Shown piece after piece: positions 1-8,342 of a DNA stretch of 64,000 nt (positions within the stretch are counted from its first letter, which is position 1; the number at the start of each line of letters is the position of its first letter). Source of the stretch: Tildeniella torsiva UHER 1998/13D (lineage in GTDB: Bacteria; Cyanobacteriota; Cyanobacteriia; Phormidesmidales; Phormidesmidaceae); contig JAHHIH010000007.1 of NCBI GenBank assembly GCA_019358835.1, positions 161,673 to 225,672 on the forward strand, written 5' to 3'. Made by a program: the position numbers and the translations under genes. The notes beneath the pieces are model-generated. The model did not search any database. It saw nothing but the letters and a program-made list of their open reading frames with translations, and was not told the origin of the DNA.

Positions 1-91
1 TGGCAAACTGCCAGATAAACCACATCGCCGCCATCCACTCCAGCACGCTTGAGATGTGGATCATCCAGGTGGGCAGCGAGAGGGCGTGCAT
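1..91 (-). CDS. DUF2499 family membrane protein, 5'-terminal fragment
   Basis: Only the first 30 codons lie in the window; the gene runs off the left edge. The visible N-terminus reads MHALSLPTWMIHISSVLEWM, with Trp and Met-rich hydrophobic sequence after it, matching the conserved start of small DUF2499 (Ycf49-type) membrane proteins of cyanobacteria and plastids. Their function is not established. The ATG at 89-91 was chosen because the family motif begins there; the frame stays open a little upstream. It is divergent from csaB, so 92-184 is the shared promoter region. Confidence 0.7.
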   Translation of the reverse strand, partial: MHALSLPTWMIHISSVLEWMAAMWFIWQFA

Positions 92-184
92 GGGGTTCAG
101 GGCGTAACAACAGCCTCTATTGTAGAGAGGTCGGTGTAGGGCGTATAGCGATTTAGCTAACGGTTTAGCTGGGGACAGGTCAAA

Positions 185-1243
185 ATGCGAGCGGTTTTGT
201 GTGGCTACTACGGCATGGGCAACGGCGGTGACGAGGCCCTGCTGGCTACCCTGCTACAGATGCTGCCTGCGGGGGTAACGCCTGTGGTGCTGTCGGGCAA
301 TCCCGTTGAAACTGCCCAGCGCTACGGTGTCGAAACTGTGCCCCGCAAAGCCCTAGGGCCAGTCATTCATGCGCTGCGGGGGGCCGACGTGCTGATCTGG
401 GGGGGCGGTAGCCTGCTGCAAGATGCTACCAGTCTACAAAACCCTGTTTACTACGGCGGGTTAATGGTGCTGGCCCAGTGGCTAGGGCTCAAAACCATTG
501 CCTGGGGGCAGGGCATTGGCCCCCTCAACCACCCCCTCAGCCAGGGGCTGGGCCGCTATGCCCTGGGCCACTGCAATGCCGTCAGTGTGCGAGATAACGG
601 ATCGGCGGCCTGGCTGGCCCGCTGGCAGGTACCGGGTATGCAGGCCCCAGACCCGGTGTGGGCCTTAGACGCTGTGCCAGTAGATGGACTGTGGGATCTG
701 CCCGCCCCTCGGGTCGCTGTGGCCCTGCGCCCCCATCCCTGGCTAACCGAGAGTCGCCTAGACCAGTTCACCCAGGCTCTGGCCTCGTTTCAAAAGGCGA
801 CTCAGACCTGCGTGCTGCTGGTGCCCTTTCAGCCGATCAAAGACTTGCCCCTTGCAGAATATATTCAGCCCCGGCTGCCGGGGCCTAGCCGCATCTATGC
901 CTTGGCTGACCCACACCAGCTCAAGGGGCTGTTTCGCGGCGTCGAGATGACCTTGGGCATGCGGCTGCACGCGCTAATTATGGCGGCGGCTGAGGGCTGT
1001 CGCTGCTTTGGGCTGAGCTATGACCCTAAGGTCAGCCACCTGATGGCTGACCTTGACCTGCCGGGGTTTGACCTAAACCCCCAGGCGGTGAGCCACCGCT
1101 GGCCAGATAGCCCTGAGCAGATGACTCAAACCTGGCTGGAGGTCTATGCCAACGGCGACCCGCTGTCGCCGGAACAAATTGGGTCACGGGTCGATCGCGC
1201 CCTCATGCATCGAGATCTGCTGCGAGACGTGCTGGCTGGGTAG
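185..1243 (+). CDS. csaB: Polysaccharide pyruvyl transferase CsaB
   Basis: A 352-residue protein of the CsaB family, which adds ketal-linked pyruvate to cell-surface polysaccharide; in Gram-positives this anchors SLH-domain proteins, and in cyanobacteria it is presumed to modify a cell-wall glycan. Visible features are the N-terminal nucleotide-fold loop GYYGMGNGGDEALL (about residues 7-20), a second Gly-rich loop IWGGGSLLQD (about 71-80), and the C-terminal MRLHALIMAAAEG block (about 258-270) typical of the polysaccharide pyruvyl transferase fold. Length fits the family. It reads away from the DUF2499 fragment and converges with the glutathione peroxidase gene, with only 3 bp between stops. 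Confidence 0.9.
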   Translation: MRAVLCGYYGMGNGGDEALLATLLQMLPAGVTPVVLSGNPVETAQRYGVETVPRKALGPVIHALRGADVLIWGGGSLLQDATSLQNPVYYGGLMVLAQWLGLKTIAWGQGIGPLNHPLSQGLGRYALGHCNAVSVRDNGSAAWLARWQVPGMQAPDPVWALDAVPVDGLWDLPAPRVAVALRPHPWLTESRLDQFTQALASFQKATQTCVLLVPFQPIKDLPLAEYIQPRLPGPSRIYALADPHQLKGLFRGVEMTLGMRLHALIMAAAEGCRCFGLSYDPKVSHLMADLDLPGFDLNPQAVSHRWPDSPEQMTQTWLEVYANGDPLSPEQIGSRVDRALMHRDLLRDVLAG

Positions 1244-1246
1244 TTC

Positions 1247-1711
1247 CTAGCCCAAAGCCTGCTCGATCGCCGCTTTGAGATCCGGGTCGTTAGGAGCGGT
1301 TTGGGGTTCAAACCGCGAGATTACCTGGCCGTCGCGCCCGACCAAAAATTTGCCAAAATTCCAGCCGATATCGGGGCCGTCGCCGACGAGAAACTGGTAG
1401 AGGGGGCTGCGATCGGGGCCGTTGACATCCTGCTTTTCGAGCAGCGTAAAGTCAACGTCGTACTTGGTCTTGGTGAAGTCTTTGATTTCCTCAGGGCTGC
1501 CGGGCTCTTGCTTGCCGAACTGGTTGCAGGGCACGCCTACGATCACAAGGCCGCGATCGCCGTAGGCTTTATCTAGCTCTACCAGGCCGCTGTATTGGGG
1601 CGTTAGGCCGCACTTGCTAGCTACGTTCACAAAGAGAATTACCTTGTCAGCCAGCGCTTCGGGGGCCAAAGGGGCACCGTCTAAGGTGGCGAGGTTTGAA
1701 GGAAGAGACAT
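1247..1711 (-). CDS. Glutathione peroxidase (Cys type)
   Basis: A 154-residue thiol peroxidase of the glutathione peroxidase family that reduces hydroperoxides; non-selenium members usually use thioredoxin or NADPH-linked donors. The active-site motif NVASKCGLTPQY places the peroxidatic Cys at residue 34, encoded by an ordinary Cys codon. The second block CNQFGKQEPG (about 62-71) and the WNFGKFLV block (about 124-131) supply the remaining Gln, Trp and Asn of the catalytic tetrad. An in-frame start 21 bp further upstream (1732) exists, but MSLPSNL at 1711 matches the usual family N-terminus. The protein has no signal peptide and is probably cytosolic. Confidence 0.9.
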   Translation of the reverse strand: MSLPSNLATLDGAPLAPEALADKVILFVNVASKCGLTPQYSGLVELDKAYGDRGLVIVGVPCNQFGKQEPGSPEEIKDFTKTKYDVDFTLLEKQDVNGPDRSPLYQFLVGDGPDIGWNFGKFLVGRDGQVISRFEPQTAPNDPDLKAAIEQALG

Positions 1712-1799
1712 AGGGGGTAACGGTCTGCACAACGTTGTTATTATCGGTCATCCCCGATATCTTGTCGGCCAATCCCCCCAACAAGATATCAGCAGCGCT

Positions 1800-1895
1800 T
1801 TCCCAAACCCTTACGACGCCCAGCAAGCAACGTCAACGACCAGATCTACCCCTCACCCCCACCCCCTCACTCCCCACCCCTCACCCATTCTCCGC
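1800..1895. repeat. CCCTCACTCCCC-type polypyrimidine tract
   Basis: A C/T-rich run of CCCTCACCCC, CTCACTCCCC and similar units lies between the glutathione peroxidase gene and the end of the PEP-synthase-like gene. Comparable tracts occur at about 17640-17720, 20700-20757, 34490-34610 and inside gcvP (37745-37822). This looks like an intergenic low-complexity repeat class of the genome rather than coding sequence. Confidence 0.55.
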
Positions 1896-4265
1896 CTGCC
1901 AAACCGCCTCCAGCGTAAACGGCAGGGCCGCCGCTTCTACCGAAATGGAGTTAATTCCCCAGCCGACTAGATCGGCAATCAGTTCGGGATGCCGCACTGG
2001 AGCCTGACCGCAGATTGAGCACAGCAGGCCGCTGCGGCGGGCCTCTTGCACCAGGTGGGCCATGGCGAGGCGCACCACCGGGTGGCGCTCGTCGTAGGCG
2101 GAGGCCATGGTGGGCTGGTCGCGATCGATGGCTAGCAGCAGCTGGGTAAGGTCGTTAGAACCAATGGCAATGCCCTGGATGCCCGCCTGGGCGTAGGCGG
2201 GCAGCAAAAACAGCACCGAGGGCACCTCGGCCATAATCCACAACGCAAAGCCGGTGGCGTCGGTGAGGCCAGCGCGCTCGACCCGCTGGCGGCAGGCGAT
2301 GGCTTCTTCGACGCTGCGCACAAAGGGCAAAATGAGCTGGAGGTTGCCGTAACCAGCCCGTTGCAGGGTAGCCAGCGCCCCCAGCTCGACCTGGAACAGG
2401 CGATCGTCAATGTCGTAGCTGAGGGTGCCTCGCAGTCCTAGCATGGGGTTGGGTTCTACCGGGGGGCTGCCCTGGAGGGCCTGCCACTCGTGCGATCGCA
2501 GATCGAGACTGCGGTAGCGCAGGGGCCTAGGCCCCAGGGCCTGCAAAATGAACTCGAGCTGTTGCACCAGACGACTTTGCAGCTCTGCCTCCTGGCTGCG
2601 GTTGACCCAGTCCCAGGGGTGGCGACCCTCCAGCGCCTCTAGCAACAGCCATTCCGATCGCAGCAGGCCAATGCCCGCCACGTGGTCGAGGGCCAGGTTG
2701 GCTAGGCCCTGGCGCTGGCTCAGGTTGACCATGACCTTGGTTTTCAGCCGTTGGTAGCGGCCCGGTTGATCGGTGGGCAATGGTTCAGTCAAGGGGGCAG
2801 CCGGAGGCCGAAACGACCTGGCGGCCTCGTCTGTGAGGCCATAGACCACGCCGCGATCGCCGTCGAGCCAAAGCACCATGCCGTTATCGAGCAGCTGGGT
2901 GGCATGGGGGGCACCTACCACCGCCGGAATGCCCACCTCCCGCGCCAAAATGGCCGCATGGCAGGTAGCGCCGCCCCGCTCGGTGACAATGCCGCCGACC
3001 GATGGCAGCTGAAAAAACACATCGGGCTGGAGGTCGGGCAGCACCACAATACAGCCGGGGGGCAGCGACTGCGGCAAGTCTTGGGGCCGCTGGGCCACGA
3101 CAGCGACCCCTTGAATGCGCCCCGCTGCGGCCCCGATACCGCGAACGACTGTGCTGGCTAAGGGCAGTAGGGGTGGTTGAGGTTTAGGCGGGGGCGATTC
3201 CCCTACGGGGAGGCTGCGCGATCGCACCGGGGCGGGGGCGGCCACCGTCGGGTCGTGCCAGGGGGCGGCCTCAGTAATGACTAGGGTAGGTTGGTGGGGG
3301 TCGGCACTGGGGTGTAGCAGCCACTCTAGGCGTACTCCGGTCTGACCCAGAATGATTTGAGCTCGCTCGGCAATTCGCACCAGCTGGGTTAGCTGATCCA
3401 AACGTAAGGGCGCGACTAGCTCGGGGCGATCGCGCTCTAGAACCTGAATGGGCGGGGCGATGGCTGATTGGTGGGGGGGAGCCTTAGCGGCGGGTCTCAG
3501 CTGATGAATGCGCTCCTGAAACCCTGACTGCCAGATGGCCTCAGCGACTTTGCCCTGAGCGATCTGACAGCGGGCCGGGATGGCTTCTCCCTGGGTGAGG
3601 GCCATCCCTAGCCCCGTGACCACGGCCACGGTAGCCTCTCCCTGACTGAGCCTCAACGTGCCTGACACCAGGGCCGGATACACCGGCATAATCAGCGTGG
3701 CCAGGTTCAAATCGCCCAGCCGCTGACAATGCTGTTCCCAGACCGGTAGGCAGCGAGCCGTTAGCGCCTGGCTCCAAAACTGTGGCAGTACCCCAGCCAG
3801 ATTCGCCAGGTTGCCTTCGATCTGGGCGGGCAGCAGACCAGAACCTAGGGAGCCGTGGGCCTGTCCCTGTCGGGATTCTGAGTCCAGGCCCTCTACCCAC
3901 AGCGACGCGCGCAGCATCCAGGCGGCCGGACTAACATCATCGGGCACCAGATACTCCAACCCATCGCTGGCCCCATCGCTGGACAGGGGGGCGATCGCGC
4001 CAATAGCCCGCAGATTCTGCTGCCAGCGCTGGCTGCTCTGCTGGAGGGTCTTAAACCCGCCCTGGCACACTGGCGCCAGGCGATCGCCCGCGCCCTCAGT
4101 CCAGTCCATTTGCCTGAGGCCGTGGTGCCAGGCTGCCGCCGTGAGCACATAACCCTGAGCCACGGGCAGCCCCTGCTGTTTGAGCAAGCCCAGGTAATAG
4201 GCCTTCTGACCAACGGCCCGCAGATCAGCGCTGTCCAGGGTATGCAGTTGTCGAAACCAGGTCAT
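1881..4265 (-). CDS. PEP-synthase / PPDK-like phosphotransferase
   Basis: A 794-residue protein with the domain order of phosphoenolpyruvate synthase and pyruvate phosphate dikinase. There is an N-terminal ATP-grasp-like region (about 1-340), a linker with a proline-rich stretch (about 345-370), a swivelling phosphohistidine domain with GGATCHAAILAR (His near 436), and a C-terminal PEP-binding barrel with LLRSEWLLL, GSNDLTQLLLAIDRDQ and SICGQAP (catalytic Cys near 750). The C-terminal half keeps its key residues. The N-terminal half looks degenerate: the GGK loop is GQK and the usual RSSA...ED motif is replaced by RASLWVEGLDSES. It may therefore transfer phosphate without acting as a standard PEP synthase. 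It appears to be monocistronic. Confidence 0.8.
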   Translation of the reverse strand: MTWFRQLHTLDSADLRAVGQKAYYLGLLKQQGLPVAQGYVLTAAAWHHGLRQMDWTEGAGDRLAPVCQGGFKTLQQSSQRWQQNLRAIGAIAPLSSDGASDGLEYLVPDDVSPAAWMLRASLWVEGLDSESRQGQAHGSLGSGLLPAQIEGNLANLAGVLPQFWSQALTARCLPVWEQHCQRLGDLNLATLIMPVYPALVSGTLRLSQGEATVAVVTGLGMALTQGEAIPARCQIAQGKVAEAIWQSGFQERIHQLRPAAKAPPHQSAIAPPIQVLERDRPELVAPLRLDQLTQLVRIAERAQIILGQTGVRLEWLLHPSADPHQPTLVITEAAPWHDPTVAAPAPVRSRSLPVGESPPPKPQPPLLPLASTVVRGIGAAAGRIQGVAVVAQRPQDLPQSLPPGCIVVLPDLQPDVFFQLPSVGGIVTERGGATCHAAILAREVGIPAVVGAPHATQLLDNGMVLWLDGDRGVVYGLTDEAARSFRPPAAPLTEPLPTDQPGRYQRLKTKVMVNLSQRQGLANLALDHVAGIGLLRSEWLLLEALEGRHPWDWVNRSQEAELQSRLVQQLEFILQALGPRPLRYRSLDLRSHEWQALQGSPPVEPNPMLGLRGTLSYDIDDRLFQVELGALATLQRAGYGNLQLILPFVRSVEEAIACRQRVERAGLTDATGFALWIMAEVPSVLFLLPAYAQAGIQGIAIGSNDLTQLLLAIDRDQPTMASAYDERHPVVRLAMAHLVQEARRSGLLCSICGQAPVRHPELIADLVGWGINSISVEAAALPFTLEAVWQAENG

Positions 4266-4617
4266 GCTGGGGTACAGGGCTAGCCCTCAGCGATTGCTTA
4301 GGGGGGTGGCCAAGGTATTCGGTTTTATAGCGCTAGAACCGCTCACCGCCGCTGCTTAACCCGGCCTAACCCCAGAGTGGTGGTGCCAGGGGCGATCGCA
4401 ACGAAGCGCTGTATTGAAGTCAATATCTTATATCTATGAGTTTACGCGATGGCCATCGCCTTTGCCCTCTACCCTGCTAGTGGGCCTGCGAGTAAGAATG
4501 GGTTTTCTCAACGCAGATCCCTATGCAGATCCCTATTTCTACCCTCGTCCCCGCCCGCTGCGGCCCCGACAATAGATCTAGGCCGTATCAGCTCTTCAGG
4601 CAGTCAGGGCAAATTCT
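4266..4617. other. Intergenic region, divergent promoters
   Basis: This 352-bp region separates the PEP-synthase-like gene (minus) from the ComF-type gene (plus). It holds a HIP1 octamer near 4391, an AT-rich stretch with the near-palindrome ATTGAAGTCAAT around 4413-4424, and no convincing gene. A 70-codon open frame at 4449-4661 has no coding character. Confidence 0.5.
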
Positions 4618-5364
4618 ATGCATCCTCGTTCCGCCATGCAAACCTGGCTCAGCCAGGGTAAACACCAAGTGCTCAGCCTGTTTTTGACCGAGCCCTGCCC
4701 CCTGTGCCAGCGATCGACGCCTGCGGGGCTCTGTTCTAGCTGTCGCCGCCAGGTGCACCAGTGCCAGGCGCAAACCCCTTGCGATCGCAGCCTTCCCGGT
4801 CTGGCGGTAGTGAGCTGGGGCCGCTACGAAGGCAGCCTGCGCCAGGCCATTGGCAGCCTCAAATACAGTAACCAGACTAGTCTGGCCCAGTTTTTAGGCA
4901 CCGAGCTGGGGCAAACCTGGCTCGACCACGGGCCTGGCCCGAAGGATCTAGCTCGGCCCGTGGCGATCGTGCCCGTTCCCCTACATCCCAGTCGGTTGCA
5001 GCAGCGGGGCTTCAACCAGGCCGATCTGCTGGCCCAGTGGTTTTGTCGGCTCACCCGGCTGCCCCTCCACAGCAGTGGTCTCTTGCGGGTGCAGGCAACC
5101 CAGGCCCAGCACAGTCTCGACCGCCTCAGCCGCCAGCAAAACCTGGCCCAAGCCTTTGCTGTTAACCCAGGCCGGGTCAATGTTCTGAGGCAGTCTACGG
5201 TATGGCTGCTCGACGATATCTTTACCACTGGGGCCACGGCCCAGGCGGCAGCCCAAACCCTAAGGCGCAATGGCATTGCCGTCGGGGGCATCTGCACCGT
5301 TGCGCGCGCGATGGCCTGGGGTGACACCAACAGCGATACCAAGGCAACCTCGACCCTGGGATAG
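4618..5364 (+). CDS. comF: ComF family phosphoribosyltransferase-like protein
   Basis: A 248-residue member of the ComF/GntX family. An N-terminal zinc-finger-like segment has paired cysteines (CPLCQ near residue 29 and CSSC near residue 41), followed by the PRPP-binding loop of type I phosphoribosyltransferases, VWLLDDIFTTGATA (about 194-207). In naturally competent bacteria ComFC works in uptake of transforming DNA, but the biochemical substrate in cyanobacteria is not settled. The Met at residue 7 (4636) is an equally plausible start. The region reading VPVPLHPSRLQQRGFNQADL (about 119-138) is the characteristic ComF core. Confidence 0.85.
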   Translation: MHPRSAMQTWLSQGKHQVLSLFLTEPCPLCQRSTPAGLCSSCRRQVHQCQAQTPCDRSLPGLAVVSWGRYEGSLRQAIGSLKYSNQTSLAQFLGTELGQTWLDHGPGPKDLARPVAIVPVPLHPSRLQQRGFNQADLLAQWFCRLTRLPLHSSGLLRVQATQAQHSLDRLSRQQNLAQAFAVNPGRVNVLRQSTVWLLDDIFTTGATAQAAAQTLRRNGIAVGGICTVARAMAWGDTNSDTKATSTLG

Positions 5365-5467
5365 ATGTCAGCGATCGCATCTTAGGAAATATTAATAATT
5401 CTTGGGCTCCGTTGCGCCAGATGACGGTTGCACTAGTATAAATCTAAAGAAATTATTAATAGCTGCT

Positions 5468-5677
5468 ATGAACCCCCAGCTTCTAAGGCACCTGTGGTCT
5501 TTGATAGAACGGTCCCAGAGCAGTCATCTCCTCGCCCTAGATGACCACGGTTTGGTTTGCTGGTTGTTAGATCAGTTCGTCGGGCAGCAGCCTATCGATC
5601 CGGCAGAAACCGATCAGCTGCATCACTATATTCGTGCCAAGATTCCCCTCATTCGAGATTTGGCCCAGGAGCGCTAG
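5468..5677 (+). CDS. Small hypothetical protein
   Basis: A 69-residue soluble protein starting MNPQLLRHLWSLIERSQSSH. The open frame extends 22 codons further upstream, but ATG 5468 follows an AT-rich leader and removes an uncharacteristic N-terminus. It contains no cysteines, signal peptide or membrane segment; it is Leu- and Gln-rich and probably mainly helical. I do not recognise a characterised family, although the length and style are those of small conserved cyanobacterial proteins. It lies between the ComF-type gene and the amino-acid transporter operon. Confidence 0.55.
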   Translation: MNPQLLRHLWSLIERSQSSHLLALDDHGLVCWLLDQFVGQQPIDPAETDQLHHYIRAKIPLIRDLAQER

Positions 5678-5814
5678 TTTAGATATCGCCGAGCGTTAGG
5701 TAAGGCCTCCTTGGAAAAAACCAAGAGCAATCTTTCAAGATAGCTAAGATTAACTGGATCCGGATGGGTTTAAATTTCCCTCCGGTATATTGTTATCTTT
5801 GATGCAAAATGAAA

Positions 5815-5864
5815 ACTCAAACCATTGGACTGTTAACCAAGTGCAACACTCCAACGGTTTGAGT
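5815..5864. promoter_or_regulatory. Inverted repeat upstream of the amino-acid transporter operon
   Basis: Two 14-bp arms, ACTCAAACCATTGG (5815-5828) and CCAACGGTTTGAGT (5851-5864), are complementary at 13 of 14 positions around a 22-nt spacer. They sit 42 bp before the ATG of the binding-protein gene. No T-tract follows immediately, so a regulator-binding site or 5'-UTR hairpin is more likely than a terminator. Confidence 0.5.
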
Positions 5865-5905
5865 GTAAATTTTACGGTGTTTTTTTTGTGAGTGAGGATT
5901 GATTC

Positions 5906-6958
5906 ATGCGCAAGTGGGGTTTACTCGCAGCTGCCCTCGGGCTAACGCTGGCCGCCTGTGGTGGCGGTACTACTACTACCGCTGATGGGGAAGCCGCTCC
6001 CGCTGGTGGGGGCCGTCTCGACGTCGTTAAAGAGCGCGGACAGCTAGTCTGTGGTGTTGATGGTGGCATTCCGGGCTTTAGCTTTGTGGATGAAAGTGGC
6101 ACCTACACCGGGCTCGATGTCGATATCTGTAAGGCCGTCGCCGCCGCTGTGCTGGGCGATGCCGAAGCCGTAGAGTACCGTCGCTTAGACTCGACCGAGC
6201 GCTTTACCGCCCTCTCTGGGGGTGAAGTTGACATGCTCTCCCGCAACACCACCTGGACCATTAGCCGTGATACCAGCGTGGGTCTTGAGTTTGCGCCGAC
6301 CACCTTTTTCGATGGTCAGGGCATGTTGGTGCGTGCAGACAGCGGCATCGCAGACCTTGAGGATTTTGCCGGTAAGGCCATCTGTGTGGAAACCGGAACC
6401 ACCACCGAGCTTAACCTGACTGACCAAATGCGTCAGCTGGGTGTGGACTTTGAGCCCGTGGTGTTTCAGGATGCCGACGCCGCCTACGCAGCCTACGACG
6501 AAGGCCGTTGCGAGGGCATGACCTCTGACAAGTCGCAGCTGGTGGCTCGCCGCAGCACCCTGCCCAACCCCGACGAGCACACCCTGCTCGAAGTCACTAT
6601 GTCGAAAGAGCCCCTGGGCCCTGTGACCACCAACAACGACTCTGGCTGGTACGACGTGGTCAAGTGGGTCACCTATGGTTTGATTCAGGCCGAGGAGTTT
6701 GGTATTACCTCTGAGAATATCGCTACCTTTGAAGCCACTGATAACCCTGATATTGCTCGCTTCCTGGGCCAAGAGGGCACCTTGGGTACCGATATGGGGC
6801 TGCCCAATGACTTCATGGTGCAGGTGATCACCCAGGTGGGTAACTACGGCGAAGTCTATGAGCGCAACGTGGGAGCTGACTCTGAGTTTGCTCTAGAGCG
6901 CGGTCAAAACGCGCTGTGGACTGAGGGTGGCCTCATGTACTCTCCCCCCTTCCGCTAA
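5906..6958 (+). CDS. bztA: Polar amino-acid ABC transporter, substrate-binding lipoprotein
   Basis: A 350-residue periplasmic binding protein of the AapJ/BztA family (NatF-like in cyanobacteria), which captures acidic and neutral amino acids for an ABC importer. The N-terminus has a lipoprotein signal with lipobox LAAC (Cys18), then a Thr/Gly-rich linker. Binding-fold segments follow: GQLVCGVDGGIPGFSFVD (about 47-64), YTGLDVDICKAVAAAVLG and ETGTTTELNL. Its length matches the long AapJ-type receptors. It is the first gene of a four-gene transporter set; a hairpin terminator follows it, probably giving excess receptor over the membrane parts. Confidence 0.9.
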   Translation: MRKWGLLAAALGLTLAACGGGTTTTADGEAAPAGGGRLDVVKERGQLVCGVDGGIPGFSFVDESGTYTGLDVDICKAVAAAVLGDAEAVEYRRLDSTERFTALSGGEVDMLSRNTTWTISRDTSVGLEFAPTTFFDGQGMLVRADSGIADLEDFAGKAICVETGTTTELNLTDQMRQLGVDFEPVVFQDADAAYAAYDEGRCEGMTSDKSQLVARRSTLPNPDEHTLLEVTMSKEPLGPVTTNNDSGWYDVVKWVTYGLIQAEEFGITSENIATFEATDNPDIARFLGQEGTLGTDMGLPNDFMVQVITQVGNYGEVYERNVGADSEFALERGQNALWTEGGLMYSPPFR

Positions 6959-7028
6959 GGAACGCCTGCTGCTCGGTGGGAGTCTCTAGCCCCCACCGAA
7001 GCTCTCTACTCTGGACTATCAGGTTGAA

Positions 7029-7054
7029 AGGCGCAGCTAGACTGCGCCTTTTTT
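7029..7054 (+). terminator. Intrinsic terminator/attenuator after bztA
   Basis: An 8-bp perfect stem AGGCGCAG (7029-7036) / CTGCGCCT (7042-7049) closes a 5-nt loop and runs into six T residues (7049-7054). It lies between the binding-protein gene and the first permease gene, the usual place for partial termination that lets receptor mRNA exceed permease mRNA. Confidence 0.85.
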
Positions 7055-7160
7055 ATAAATCCTTGTAACAAATTGAACTTTTCTTGACATCGCTCTTAGA
7101 TTATTTTGCTGACAGCTCTAGCACTGCTCTCTTTGCACTGATACACCACAGGTGACGTAA

Positions 7161-8339
7161 ATGGCCCACGATAGCGGCAGCAAAACCTTTGACCTTAAGG
7201 CAATGCTGCGAGACGAGCGCTTCTGGAAGATTGCCTTCCAGGTGATTACGCTGATCGTTGTCCTTCTCTTGCTGAGCTTTTTCCTGGGTAATTTGAACCG
7301 CAACCTGATTCAGCAGGGGCGGGCCTTTGGGTTTAGCTTTTTGCGGAACCCGGCGGGCTTTAGCATTGGCGAAAGCTTGATTCAATATCGCCCTAACGAC
7401 CCCTACTGGCGGGCGCTGATGGTGGGCTTGGGGAATACCTTGACCCTGGTAGTAGGCGGTATTGTTTTGACCACTTTGCTAGGCGTAGTGGCTGGGGTGG
7501 CAAGCTTTTCTAAGAACTGGCTGTTGCAAAAGCTCAGCCGTTTATATGTGGGGCTGGTGCAAAATATTCCGCTGTTGTTGCAGTTGTTCTTTTGGTATTT
7601 CGCTATCTTTGGTGCCCTGCCCAACCCGGCTAACCAGATTGGGGTACTGGGGCTGGCTTTTTTGAACAATCGAGGGGTTTATATTCCTTGGGCCAGCAGT
7701 GCGCTGCTGGCAATATTAGGCATTGCGGCTACGGTTGGGGCGGCGATCGCCGCCCTTTTCCTCTGGCGCTGGCGCACCAAAATTCGCATTGAAACTGGGG
7801 TCGGTGGCCAGGCTCAGTCCATTGCTTTGGCGGTGGTGGCGCTAGCCTGGCTGGCCATCATCACCGTAGGTATGGACTGGACTGTACCGGAGGGTGTTGA
7901 GGGGGGTGGCGTAACCGGTGGCTTGCGCCTGTCGCGGGAGTATGTGGCATCCCTCACAGCATTGGTCTTTTACACCTCTGCCTTTGTGGCGGAGATCGTG
8001 CGGGCAGGCATTCAGTCGGTGTCGAAGGGGCAGTGGGAAGCCGCCCGCACCCTGGGGCTAAATGCGGGCATGGTAATGCGGCTGGTGGTATTTCCCCAGG
8101 CGCTGCGGGTGATCATTCCACCGATGAACAGTCAGTACATGAACCTGACTAAAAACTCTAGCCTGGCCTTTGCGATCGCCTTTCCTGAAATTTATTCGAT
8201 TGCCACCACCACCTACAACCAAACTGGCCGCCCGGTTGAAGTCTTCGTGGTCATGATGGCCACCTATTTAACCCTGTGTTTGCTGATAACTGTGGTGATG
8301 AACCAGTTCAACCGATCTGTGCAGTTCAAGGAGCGCTAA
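7161..8339 (+). CDS. bztB: Polar amino-acid ABC transporter permease (AapQ/BztB type)
   Basis: A 392-residue inner-membrane permease of the HisM/AapQ family. An N-terminal membrane segment lies near residues 25-45. A long region containing the conserved GLGNTLTLVVGGIVL entry of the transport domain follows (about 91-105). The EAA-loop signature EAARTLGLNAGMVMRL, which docks on the ATPase, is at about 292-307. The expanded periplasmic region between helices is typical of AapQ-type permeases. It is separated from the next permease by only 3 bp, so the two are co-transcribed and presumably form a heterodimeric channel. Confidence 0.9.
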   Translation: MAHDSGSKTFDLKAMLRDERFWKIAFQVITLIVVLLLLSFFLGNLNRNLIQQGRAFGFSFLRNPAGFSIGESLIQYRPNDPYWRALMVGLGNTLTLVVGGIVLTTLLGVVAGVASFSKNWLLQKLSRLYVGLVQNIPLLLQLFFWYFAIFGALPNPANQIGVLGLAFLNNRGVYIPWASSALLAILGIAATVGAAIAALFLWRWRTKIRIETGVGGQAQSIALAVVALAWLAIITVGMDWTVPEGVEGGGVTGGLRLSREYVASLTALVFYTSAFVAEIVRAGIQSVSKGQWEAARTLGLNAGMVMRLVVFPQALRVIIPPMNSQYMNLTKNSSLAFAIAFPEIYSIATTTYNQTGRPVEVFVVMMATYLTLCLLITVVMNQFNRSVQFKER

Positions 8340-8342
8340 GCT

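Noticed and set aside
4449..4661. 70-codon open frame upstream of the ComF-type gene
   Set aside because: It overlaps the ComF start in another frame, and its sequence is low complexity (Ser/Pro/Arg) without a domain.
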